Assembly (NCBI RefSeq): GCF_013388945.1
Contig: NZ_JACAEH010000024.1
Location: forward strand, 1 to 38,748
DNA length: 38,748 nucleotides
DNA from: Nitrososphaera sp.
Lineage (GTDB): Archaea; Thermoproteota; Nitrososphaeria; Nitrososphaerales; Nitrososphaeraceae
Reading direction: 5' to 3'
A program made the translations under genes and the position numbers. Each line of letters begins with the position of its first letter. Within the stretch, counting starts at the first letter, position 1. Shown here in pieces: positions 1 to 6,472 of the stretch. The notes under the pieces were generated by a model that worked only from the letters and a program-made list of their open reading frames with translations, was not told the origin of the DNA and ran no database searches.

Positions 1-21
1 CAGCCTGGTCAAAGGCGTGAG

Positions 22-41
22 ACCGGATAATCCGGCGCGAA
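22..41 (+). other. tRNA-Leu intron 1 (non-canonical, position 30/31)
   Basis: A 20-nt insertion within the anticodon stem. The core 4-bp helix is CGTG(16-19) with CGCG(36-39). The bulges are AGA(20-22) and AAG(40-42), each cut after its second base. The intron forms its own hairpin CCGGA(23-27)/TCCGG(31-35) with loop TAA. This fits the archaeal splicing endonuclease substrate, and removal restores a G31-C39 pair. The fold was drawn by eye. Confidence 0.75.
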
Positions 42-48
42 GCTCAGA

Positions 49-67
49 TGTCCGACCCGACTGGGAC
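49..67 (+). other. tRNA-Leu intron 2 (canonical, position 37/38)
   Basis: A 19-nt insertion directly 3' of the purine after the anticodon. Core helix CTCA(43-46) pairs with TGGG(62-65), including a T-G pair. The bulges are GAT(47-49) and ACA(66-68). The inner helix is GTC(50-52)/GAC(59-61). Cutting after the second base of each bulge gives exons ending at A48 and restarting at A68, the usual archaeal 37/38 site. Confidence 0.75.
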
Positions 68-112
68 ACCTCATTCCTCAGGGATTCGTGGGTTCAAATC
101 CCACCCCCCGCA

Positions 113-256
113 CCTTTCATCCATCTCATGTACCATTGATGAAAATTTGACCCCTGCTTGTTATCATCGGTAAATCAATTATGGCAGGGGTGATAAGACT
201 ATGGAATCTGTTGACCAAAAGCTCAAAAGCGAGAGATAATCCGAAAATATCGGATA
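113..256. other. Intergenic spacer with inverted repeat
   Basis: No convincing gene. It holds a perfect 8-bp inverted repeat ACCCCTGC (150-157) / GCAGGGGT (184-191). A second inverted pair, TTATCA (161-166) / TGATAA (191-196), is interleaved with it. A 12-codon ORF from ATG 201 ends at 239 and is out of frame with the next gene. The repeat could be a regulator site or a weak stem; its role is unknown. Confidence 0.4.
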
Positions 257-1204
257 GTGAAAACAGGTTCGGTCGCAGCAATTGCAACAGGCGCCGCTGC
301 TATTGGGATAGTAGCTGTTCTGGTCTTGGCGGTTCCTTTATTTTCAATTCCCGCCAAGGATGAAAATGGAAAAAGGTCTCCCCTCAATCCCGTCTCGTTA
401 TTGACGCAGAGACCTGAGCAGATTGCACCTCATATAGTTGAGGCTGCCGGCGACAAAATTGTGAGCCTTAGGCTGAATGATACAGACACATTGAGAGTAA
501 TTGCATATACAACAACTAAAGGAGATATCATATTACCAATTGATGGACTGGAAGACGGATATTCGCGCATAGAATACTGGCTGTGGGAGCCGATAGCACG
601 ACCTTTGTCGGACTCTGATGCAGCCGGGGATGGTTCGAGAATAGAGAAATCAAGCGCAATGAATTTTACCAAAGCATTCCTCCAGAGGATAGGCTACAAG
701 CTAGACGGAAGCGAATACTTTATCGCAGAACCCGGAGACATTTCGACCATTACGGTCTATCAGACCGTGTCTGGATGCGAAGGCTCCTTTCAAGTCTACG
801 GGCCACTTGACTACGGCTGCATAGTAGCAAATCAGCCCACTCTATTTCACTTCCAGGCAGACGGAGGATGGATCGAATTACGAAAGTGGTATGAAGACGT
901 ACATCAAAAAGAGATCAAGGTAGCAGGAAAGGAAGCCACATCAGTCGCCAAAAGCTTCATAGAAGAGGAAAGGAGGAAGGACCCAGAGAAGTTTGAAGCA
1001 TACGGCAATCTAACCTTCAGTGATGTTTGGCAGGCAGAACGCAAGGAAACGTACAAAGATAACCTTGTGTATGCCGTTATAGTCAGCTACCTTACTGACA
1101 AAAGTCCCGAAGAATATCATTGCGCTCCTAACATGAATTTCGATGTTTTGGTAAGTGTCGAAGACGGAAAAGCACTTGACTGGAGACCGTCCGCCTGCGT
1201 CTAG
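257..1204 (+). CDS. Membrane-anchored or secreted protein of unknown function
   Basis: This 315-aa protein has an N-terminal hydrophobic segment (about residues 5-30) preceded by one Lys, followed by a hydrophilic domain, so it is probably exported and either anchored or cleaved. Four cysteines outside the membrane segment (C174, C188, C289, C314) could form two disulfides, which suits an extracytoplasmic location. I recognise no family. Start chosen: GTG at 257, the only one that puts a short charged N-terminus before the hydrophobic stretch; an in-frame TGA at 212 limits extension. No clear Shine-Dalgarno or TATA box was seen, so the exact start is uncertain. It stands alone between the tRNA and the TRAM gene. 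Confidence 0.75.
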   Translation: MKTGSVAAIATGAAAIGIVAVLVLAVPLFSIPAKDENGKRSPLNPVSLLTQRPEQIAPHIVEAAGDKIVSLRLNDTDTLRVIAYTTTKGDIILPIDGLEDGYSRIEYWLWEPIARPLSDSDAAGDGSRIEKSSAMNFTKAFLQRIGYKLDGSEYFIAEPGDISTITVYQTVSGCEGSFQVYGPLDYGCIVANQPTLFHFQADGGWIELRKWYEDVHQKEIKVAGKEATSVAKSFIEEERRKDPEKFEAYGNLTFSDVWQAERKETYKDNLVYAVIVSYLTDKSPEEYHCAPNMNFDVLVSVEDGKALDWRPSACV

Positions 1205-1350
1205 TAGAGTCAGACAAAAGCTCAAAAGGTCCTTTTAGATTATCTGTATTGCAGCCAATAGTTCTGTAAAGCATCTGATAACAGGCCTTGCCAACGGTAT
1301 CGCGTTTTCCTTAACCCCTGCACCTTTTCCTCAAGCTCCCCTCGTCCACC

Positions 1351-1383
1351 GTTTATATGGCAATGAAGCACCATTGAAGGTGA
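1351..1383 (+). promoter_or_regulatory. TATA box and Shine-Dalgarno of TRAM gene
   Basis: A TATA-like box gtttatatgg lies at 1351-1360. GAAGGTGA at 1376-1383, three bases before the ATG at 1387, matches the archaeal 16S 3' end and supports that start. Confidence 0.5.
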
Positions 1384-1386
1384 CGT

Positions 1387-1617
1387 ATGTCATATGAAAG
1401 ACGTGGAAGTGGCGGCTTCGGCAGCTACGGTCCAAAACCTGTGGAAACAGGCAAAGAATACGACGTGCAGATAACTGAAACAAGCAGACAAGGTGACGGC
1501 ATCGCCCGGGTTCAGGGCTTTGTTATCTTTGTCAAGAACGGCAAAGTCGGCCAGAACACAAAGGTCAAGGTCACAAACGTGGGTAGCAGGTTCGCTACCG
1601 CCGAACTGGTTCAGTAG
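1387..1617 (+). CDS. TRAM domain protein (small RNA-binding)
   Basis: This 76-aa protein is essentially one TRAM domain (about residues 20-75) after a Gly/Arg/Ser-rich N-terminus. The OB-fold pattern is visible: a first strand after GKEYDVQI, the loop RQGDGIARVQGFVIFV, the GxVGQ turn (GKVGQNTKVKV) and a final strand. Stand-alone TRAM proteins are common in archaea, and some act as cold-shock-like RNA chaperones; that role is transferred from family knowledge. It converges with the DEAD-box helicase downstream, and both may act on RNA structure. A T-run at 1671-1676 may terminate it. Confidence 0.9.
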   Translation: MSYERRGSGGFGSYGPKPVETGKEYDVQITETSRQGDGIARVQGFVIFVKNGKVGQNTKVKVTNVGSRFATAELVQ

Positions 1618-1676
1618 GACGCAGATACAAAACCCCAAGTGGCAACTGCCTCACAAAGGAAAGTACCACGTTTTTT

Positions 1677-2984
1677 CTATTCAGGCCGTCTTTTGCGGAA
1701 ATCGCGCCCGCCCTTTCCGTGCCGGCGCGATTTTTTGTCCCAGAATTGCCTGCGCGGCCCGCCGTGCGCAACAGGGGCGTGCTTGCCCCACTTTTTGCTG
1801 CCGGCGCCCCTGCGGTGAAAGCCGTGGCCGCCCTGCCTTATCGCCGGGACCGCAAGGCCCATCGACTCGTTGAGCATCTTCACCGGCTGCTTTATCCTGC
1901 GCATTATCCTCTCAAAGTCTGAAAACCTGTCCGGCGTGACAAGCGTGACTGCACTCCCGCTGGCGCCTGCCCTCGCCGTCCTGCCTATCCTGTGGAAATA
2001 CGTGTCCTGCTCCCCGGGGACGTCGTAGTTTATCACGTGGCTGACTGCCGGGACGTCTATGCCCCTTGACGCGACGTCGGTCGCGACCAGGATGCTGTCG
2101 GCGCCTTTTCGGAACCTGCCCATGACTACGTCCCTTTCCCTCTGCGACAGGTCGCCGTGAATTGCGGCCGCTCTAAACCCGGAATTCTTTAGGTTTGCCG
2201 CTATCTTGCCCGCCCTCACCTTTGTGGCGGCAAACACTATCACTTGCTGCTCTGCGTGCGGCTTGATGATTGCAATAAGCTGGTTCAGCTTCTGGTTCTC
2301 TTCGACAAGCAGGTAAGACTGGTCGATGGTGGCAAGCGACGTTTCTTCCCTGTTGAGCCTGACCTCGCGCACGTCGCCTTTCATGTGCTCCCTTGCAAGC
2401 TTCAAGATCTCCGCCGGCATGGTCGCGGAAAACAGCATCGTCTGCCTTGCGCCCTTGCCTGCCTTTGAGAGGATGAACCTGATGTCGTCGATAAATCCCA
2501 TGTCAAGCATCCTGTCCGCCTCATCAAGCACCACGAACCTGACCCCGTCGAGCTTGGCAGTGCGCTGCTTCAGGTGGTCTATCAGCCTCCCCGGCGTCGC
2601 CACGACCACCTGCGCCCCCTTTCTCATCAGCCCTGCCTGCAGGCCAAAGCTCTGGCCGCCATAAACAGAGACGGCGCTGATGTTCGAATACCTGGAAAAC
2701 TTTTGCACTTCCTTTGTGACCTGAACAGCTAGCTCCCTGGTAGGAACCAGAACAAGCGCCTGTGCCTGCCTGGCGTCGGGTTTTATCTTTGTCAGGAGCG
2801 GGAGCACGAACGCCGCAGTCTTGCCGGTCCCCGTGTGCGCCTGCCCTATGACGTCTCTGCCTTCAAGTATCAGCGGTATTGCCGCTTCCTGTATCGGAAA
2901 GGGCTTTTCAAACCCGTTTTCTGCAAGCGCTCTCTGGACCTTCTCGTCAAGTCCCATTTCCCTGAACGTTTTTCCTTCTGTCAT
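1677..2984 (-). CDS. DEAD-box ATP-dependent RNA helicase (RhlE-like)
   Basis: A 435-aa two-RecA-domain helicase. Motifs in order: Q motif with FPIQEAAIP (about residue 29), motif I AHTGTGKT (49-56), PTRELA (Ia), TPGR (Ib), VLDEADRMLDMGF (II), SAT (III), then domain 2 with VATDVASRGIDVP (V) and HRIGRTARAG (VI). All catalytic motifs are intact. The last ~60 residues are a basic Gly/His/Arg/Lys-rich tail typical of RhlE-type enzymes and probably bind RNA non-specifically. It unwinds short RNA duplexes using ATP, most likely in ribosome assembly or RNA turnover. ATG start; a weak TATA-like element lies about 25 nt upstream on the minus strand (near 3000-3010). Confidence 0.95.
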   Translation of the reverse strand: MTEGKTFREMGLDEKVQRALAENGFEKPFPIQEAAIPLILEGRDVIGQAHTGTGKTAAFVLPLLTKIKPDARQAQALVLVPTRELAVQVTKEVQKFSRYSNISAVSVYGGQSFGLQAGLMRKGAQVVVATPGRLIDHLKQRTAKLDGVRFVVLDEADRMLDMGFIDDIRFILSKAGKGARQTMLFSATMPAEILKLAREHMKGDVREVRLNREETSLATIDQSYLLVEENQKLNQLIAIIKPHAEQQVIVFAATKVRAGKIAANLKNSGFRAAAIHGDLSQRERDVVMGRFRKGADSILVATDVASRGIDVPAVSHVINYDVPGEQDTYFHRIGRTARAGASGSAVTLVTPDRFSDFERIMRRIKQPVKMLNESMGLAVPAIRQGGHGFHRRGAGSKKWGKHAPVAHGGPRRQFWDKKSRRHGKGGRDFRKRRPE

Positions 2985-3126
2985 CTATGATTTTCTCGCA
3001 ATACAAAAGATACGGAAGTGCCGCAATCGCCTAACAAACCTGCCGCAAGTCTTGTTGTACGAGGCTATTGCGAGCAGCTGGAGATATAAACCGTAAGCCC
3101 CTAGCATACTGCGTAGACGCATCAAA

Positions 3127-3339
3127 ATGGTTGAAGACACTGAAGAGGAGAAGGCGTTCCGGGCTATCTATGCCAGCGAGCTACGGAAGATGAAGCAGGG
3201 CACGCAGCTGGAAGACGAGAGGAAAAAGGTGAACCAGCAGGCGATGAAGACTCCTGGCAGGCGTGGAGAGCAGATAAAGCACGAGGAGATAGACCGGGAG
3301 ATTGTCCGGCGCTACAGGCTTGCCAAGGGCTCAGTCTAG
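3127..3339 (+). CDS. Small charged protein of unknown function
   Basis: A 70-aa, highly charged and probably helical protein (many Glu/Lys/Arg) with no cysteines and no membrane segment. I recognise no domain. ATG start with a TATA-like element gatataaac near 3083-3091. Its last four bases overlap the end of the convergent gene on the minus strand. The good promoter and helical composition suggest a real gene. Confidence 0.6.
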   Translation: MVEDTEEEKAFRAIYASELRKMKQGTQLEDERKKVNQQAMKTPGRRGEQIKHEEIDREIVRRYRLAKGSV

Positions 3340-3590
3340 GGGCGCTCTTTTGAAGGATCGAGCATCTGGTCGGCTCTCTTTTCTTTTGTCCTTGTCTGCG
3401 TCATTTTCTGCAGCGCATAAAAGATGCCGTGGTCTATCTTCAGGTGGCTCAGAAACGCCACGCCGTCGTTCACGTTATCCCTGACTATGAGGTCACGCCC
3501 GCAATAGCTGCATTTTATCACGTGCTCGTCTGGCGCTATTCCCAACAGCCGCGTTACGCATCGCTGGTATAAAGTCTGTATCCAAAACAA
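3336..3590 (-). CDS. Small putative zinc-finger protein
   Basis: This 84-aa ORF contains KCSYCGRDLI followed by FLSHLKIDH, a Cys-x2-Cys ... His-x4-His arrangement resembling a C2H2 zinc finger (about residues 27-55). Such small fingers are frequent in Thaumarchaeota; a nucleic-acid or protein contact role is only inferred. The N-terminal ~20 residues before the finger may be over-predicted, since a GTG at the VTRLLG position is an alternative start. It lies head to head with eS6 and tail to tail with the preceding small gene. Confidence 0.6.
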   Translation of the reverse strand: MFWIQTLYQRCVTRLLGIAPDEHVIKCSYCGRDLIVRDNVNDGVAFLSHLKIDHGIFYALQKMTQTRTKEKRADQMLDPSKERP

Positions 3591-3593
3591 ACG

Positions 3594-3603
3594 TTAATTA
3601 AAT
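3594..3603 (+). promoter_or_regulatory. TATA box of eS6 cluster
   Basis: TTAATTAAAT lies about 25-30 nt upstream of the TTG at 3628, the usual archaeal spacing for a leaderless transcript. This favours 3628 over the TTG at 3616. Confidence 0.5.
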
Positions 3604-3627
3604 CCAAAATGCGCCTTGAATTCTGCA

Positions 3628-4050
3628 TTGGCGCAGTTCAAGCTCGTGGTTTCCGACGGGACCGGCAGGAGCATATCACAGGAGCTCAAGGACAGGGCAG
3701 CCCAGCCGCTTGTAGGCGTGAGGATAGGAAACGTCATCGACTCCTCTGTCATAGGCATAGAGGGCGGCAAGGTGAAGGTGACCGGCGGCTCTGACAAGTC
3801 GGGCGTGCCCATGCGCGCAGACGTTCACGGCGGCGTCAAAAAGTACGTCTTGATGTCAGAAGGCGTCGGCGCAAAGCACCTTGAAGGCGGCAGGATCCGC
3901 AAGCTTGTGCGCGGCAACATGGTGACTGAAGAAATTTATCAACTGAACCTCAGGCTCGTCGAGGGCAAGCTGCCGGAAAAGGCAAAGGAAGAGGCGCCGG
4001 CTGAAGCAGAGGCAAAGGCAGAGCCTGCGAAAGAGAAGAAGAAAAAGTAA
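3628..4050 (+). CDS. rps6e: Ribosomal protein eS6
   Basis: This small-subunit ribosomal protein (about 140 aa) shows the eS6 signature: FKLVVSDGTGRS at the N-terminus, the central GGSDKSGVPMR and HGGVKKYVL blocks, and LVRGNMVTEEIYQLN near the C-terminus. The Ala/Glu/Lys-rich tail (last ~30 residues) is typical of archaeal eS6 extensions. An in-frame TTG at 3616 would add four residues; I chose TTG 3628 because it gives the family-typical start (M)AQFKLVV and fits the TATA spacing. It is followed by aIF2 gamma, a recurrent archaeal neighbourhood for translation genes. Confidence 0.95.
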   Translation: MAQFKLVVSDGTGRSISQELKDRAAQPLVGVRIGNVIDSSVIGIEGGKVKVTGGSDKSGVPMRADVHGGVKKYVLMSEGVGAKHLEGGRIRKLVRGNMVTEEIYQLNLRLVEGKLPEKAKEEAPAEAEAKAEPAKEKKKK

Positions 4051-4058
4051 CTCTCTAC

Positions 4059-4070
4059 ATTAATATCCCC
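4059..4070 (+). promoter_or_regulatory. TATA box of aIF2 gamma
   Basis: cattaatatccc is centred about 26 nt before the TTG start at 4091, suggesting aIF2 gamma also has its own leaderless promoter besides read-through from eS6. Confidence 0.4.
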
Positions 4071-4090
4071 GAGAATTTTACGGTAACTAG

Positions 4091-5353
4091 TTGCACTGGA
4101 AAGAGACGCTGCCGGACTGGTACATCAAAGAGTACGGTTACCAGCCCTGCGTCAACATCGGCACGTCCGGCCACGTGGACCACGGCAAGACCACGCTTGT
4201 GGAAGCAATCACAGGCGTGTGGACCAGCGCGCACAGCGAGGAGCTGCGCCGCGGCATCACAATCAAGGTGGGCTATGCCGACGCGGCGTTTTACAAGTGC
4301 CCCGTGTGCCCGAGGCCCGAATGCTACGGCACCCAGCCAAAGTGCGCCAACTGCGGTGGCAAGAGCGAGCTTCTCCGCGTTGTCAGTTTCGTTGATTCGC
4401 CGGGCCACGAGTCGCTCATGGCAAACATGCTATCCGGCTCGGCGCTGATGGACGGCGCCATACTTGTCATGGCTGCAAACGAGAAGGTGCCCCAGCCGCA
4501 GACCCGCGAGCACCTCCTTGCGCTCTCCGTCCTTGGCATCCAGCAGCTGGTGCTGGTGCAGAACAAGGCCGACCTTGTAAACGCGGAAGAGGCGATGGAC
4601 AACTACAAGCAGATAAAGGACTTTGTCAAGGGGAGCGTCGCGGAAAAGGCGCCTATAATCCCGGTGTCTGCGCAGCACAAGCTCAACATCGACGCGCTAA
4701 TAGAATCTATTGAAAAGAACATCAAGACGCCAACGCGCGTCAAGGACGCGCCGCCCGTGATGCACGTGCTCAGGTCGTTTGACATAAACAGGCCCGGCAT
4801 CGCAATCAAGCAGGTCAAGGGCGGCATACTTGGGGGCGCGCTCGTACAGGGCGAGTTTTCGCTGGGCGACGAGGTCGAGATAAGGCCCGGCATTCTTGAT
4901 GAAAAGAAGGGCAGGTACGAGCCGATAGTGTCTGCCATATCGACTCTTGGGACGGGCGCCGGCCTCGTGGAAAACGTCAAGCCCGGCGGCCTCATCGCGA
5001 TTGGAACGAAACTTGACCCCGCGCTCACAAAGAGCGACTCGCTCATAGGATCTGTAATCGGCAAGCCCGGCACGCTTCCTCCGGACGTCGATACCGTTAC
5101 CGTCGAGACGCACCTGTTTGACACCGCTGTAGGCACGCAGGACCTTGTAAAGGTGGAGCCCATAAAGGCAAAGGAGCCCCTGCGCCTGAACATCGGAACG
5201 GCCGCGTCCGTCGGCACCGTGACCAGCGTCCGGGACGGCAAGATGGAGGTCAAGCTGAAAAAGCCGGTGTGCCTTTTGCCAAAGAGCAGGGTTGCCATCA
5301 GCCGCAGGATAGCCGAGAGGTGGCGCCTTATCGGGTCCGGAATAGCGGTCTGA
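4091..5353 (+). CDS. eif2g: Translation initiation factor aIF2 subunit gamma
   Basis: The GTPase subunit of aIF2, which delivers Met-tRNAi to the small ribosomal subunit. At 420 aa it is normal length. Visible: G1 GTSGHVDHGKTT (residues 24-35), switch region RRGITIKVGYA, a four-Cys zinc knuckle (CPVC...CANC) inserted in the G domain as in eIF2 gamma, G3 DSPGHE, G4 NKAD and G5 SAQH, then the two beta-barrel domains. The zinc knuckle and NIGTSGHVDHGKTT distinguish it from EF1A and SelB. TTG start. It abuts the PIN-domain gene, the next ATG following its stop codon immediately. Confidence 0.97.
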   Translation: MHWKETLPDWYIKEYGYQPCVNIGTSGHVDHGKTTLVEAITGVWTSAHSEELRRGITIKVGYADAAFYKCPVCPRPECYGTQPKCANCGGKSELLRVVSFVDSPGHESLMANMLSGSALMDGAILVMAANEKVPQPQTREHLLALSVLGIQQLVLVQNKADLVNAEEAMDNYKQIKDFVKGSVAEKAPIIPVSAQHKLNIDALIESIEKNIKTPTRVKDAPPVMHVLRSFDINRPGIAIKQVKGGILGGALVQGEFSLGDEVEIRPGILDEKKGRYEPIVSAISTLGTGAGLVENVKPGGLIAIGTKLDPALTKSDSLIGSVIGKPGTLPPDVDTVTVETHLFDTAVGTQDLVKVEPIKAKEPLRLNIGTAASVGTVTSVRDGKMEVKLKKPVCLLPKSRVAISRRIAERWRLIGSGIAV

Positions 5354-5752
5354 ATGAAGATCCTCTGCGACACGAGCTTTTTGATGGTCCTTGTCTCAAA
5401 GCCCATAAAGCACGTAGAGCGGATGGAGCACGAGTTTGGCCGGCTCGAGTTCGTGGTGCCCGATGTTGTTATCGACGAACTAAAGAGGCTTGAGGAAAAA
5501 GCCGGTCCAAAGCGCTCGACTCTTGCCAAGACCGCGCTTGCGGTGGCAAAGGCGCGCTTTACTGCAGTCAGGGTGCCAAAGGCCGCCCACGTCGACGACT
5601 CGATTGTCGAGTATGCGACAGAGAAAAAGTGCGCAGTGGCGACAATAGACACCGCGCTCCGGAGGCGGCTGATAGCAAACAACGTGCTCGTCTTGACGCT
5701 CAGCCGCGACAGGCTGACTGTTGCAAACCCGAACATCGACGACAAACTTTAA
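5354..5752 (+). CDS. PIN-domain ribonuclease-like protein
   Basis: A 132-aa single PIN domain. The acidic catalytic set is visible: D6 (ILCDTSFLM), E42 (VIDELKRL), D82 (VDDSIVEYA) and D99 (ATIDTALRRRL). The spacing resembles the Fcf1/VapC9-like group found next to aIF2 gamma in archaea. There is no adjacent antitoxin; the partner genes are translation factors, so rRNA processing or quality control is likelier than a toxin role (inference). It starts immediately after the aIF2 gamma stop codon (0-nt spacing), so translation is probably coupled. Confidence 0.85.
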   Translation: MKILCDTSFLMVLVSKPIKHVERMEHEFGRLEFVVPDVVIDELKRLEEKAGPKRSTLAKTALAVAKARFTAVRVPKAAHVDDSIVEYATEKKCAVATIDTALRRRLIANNVLVLTLSRDRLTVANPNIDDKL

Positions 5753-5777
5753 TTAATTTTTGAACCGCTCTATTCCC

Positions 5778-6431
5778 ATGCTAGATTACAGGGGAGTCAA
5801 GTTCAGCTGGCTCGGCCACGACGGATTCAGGATAGTAGCTGGCGACAAGACGATATACATCGACCCTTACAAGCTTTCCAAGAACCAGTACAACAGAAAC
5901 GACGCCGACATCGTGTTCATCTCGCACAACCACTTTGACCACCTGAGCCCGGACGACCTGAAGCACGTCGTGGGCCAGAAGACAACGATTGTGGCGGCGC
6001 GCGAGTGCGGCGCCCAGCTAAAGCAGCTCGGCCTTGACACAAAGCTGGTGTCCCCCGGCGACAGGCTGACTGTAAAGGACGTGGCGGTGGAAGTGCTGGC
6101 GGCGTACAACACCAACAAGGACTTTCACCCAAAGGCCGACGGCAAGGTCGGCTACGTCATGACGCTTGGCGGCCTGCGCATATACCACACAGGCGACACC
6201 GACATAATCCCCGAGATGGAGCACGCCCGGCCCGACGTGGCGCTAGTGCCCGTGTCCGGGACCTATGTCATGACTGCAGACGAGGCTGCGAAAGCGACTG
6301 ACGAGCGCATAAAGCCAAAGATGCTTGCGATCCCGATGCACTACGCGTCTATTGTCGGAACCGAGGACGACGCGAGGCGCTTCAAGGGGCTCGTCAAGGC
6401 CTGCCCCGTCGAGATATTGTCAAGAGAATGA
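5778..6431 (+). CDS. UlaG-like metallo-beta-lactamase-fold hydrolase
   Basis: A cytoplasmic metal-dependent hydrolase of about 217 aa. Metal ligands are visible: SHNHFDH (H-x-H-x-D-H), HTGDTD and the late MHYAS histidine. The opening FSWLGHDGFRI and the DPYKLS segment are typical of UPF0173/UlaG-like proteins (L-ascorbate-6-phosphate lactonase relatives). The substrate cannot be told from sequence. An in-frame TTG at 5760 adds six residues, but the A/T box at 5750-5760 is 25 nt before ATG 5778, so I chose the latter. Confidence 0.85.
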   Translation: MLDYRGVKFSWLGHDGFRIVAGDKTIYIDPYKLSKNQYNRNDADIVFISHNHFDHLSPDDLKHVVGQKTTIVAARECGAQLKQLGLDTKLVSPGDRLTVKDVAVEVLAAYNTNKDFHPKADGKVGYVMTLGGLRIYHTGDTDIIPEMEHARPDVALVPVSGTYVMTADEAAKATDERIKPKMLAIPMHYASIVGTEDDARRFKGLVKACPVEILSRE

Positions 6432-6440
6432 TGTCGGTAC

Positions 6441-6450
6441 CTTAAAAAAT
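6441..6450 (+). promoter_or_regulatory. TATA box of aglB fusion gene
   Basis: cttaaaaaat is centred ~27 nt before ATG 6473; a leaderless or nearly leaderless transcript is likely. Confidence 0.5.
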
Positions 6451-6472
6451 AGGGGACAACTCCACAACTGCG

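Larger units (their letters stand above)
1..112 (+). tRNA. tRNA-Leu(CAG), 5' end cut off, two introns
   Basis: The window begins inside the D-arm (AGCCTGGT...AGGC). The T-arm GTGGGTTCAAATCCCAC is at 88-104, the 3' acceptor strand CCCCCGC follows, and the discriminator A is at 112; this plus a long variable arm (about 74-86) fits tRNA-Leu. The anticodon stem only closes if two insertions are removed (22-41 and 49-67): TGAG(18-21)+G42 then pairs with CCTCA(69-73) around the 7-nt loop CTCAGA+A68, giving anticodon CAG at 45-47. Both insertions fold as bulge-helix-bulge motifs (see intron entries). The first ~11 nt (5' acceptor strand) lie before the window. Terminal CCA is not fully encoded (only CC follows A73). 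Leu identity rests on A73, the type II variable arm and the CAG loop. Confidence 0.85.

Noticed and set aside
88-104. Identical T-arm sequence shared by the two tRNAs (also 25254-25270), considered as an attachment-site pair
   Set aside because: T-arms are naturally alike; the acceptor ends differ, so it is not evidence of integration.
4603-5745. 380-codon minus-strand frame opposite aIF2 gamma and the PIN gene
   Set aside because: Ser/Thr/Arg-rich antisense translation without any motif; the plus strand encodes well-known proteins.
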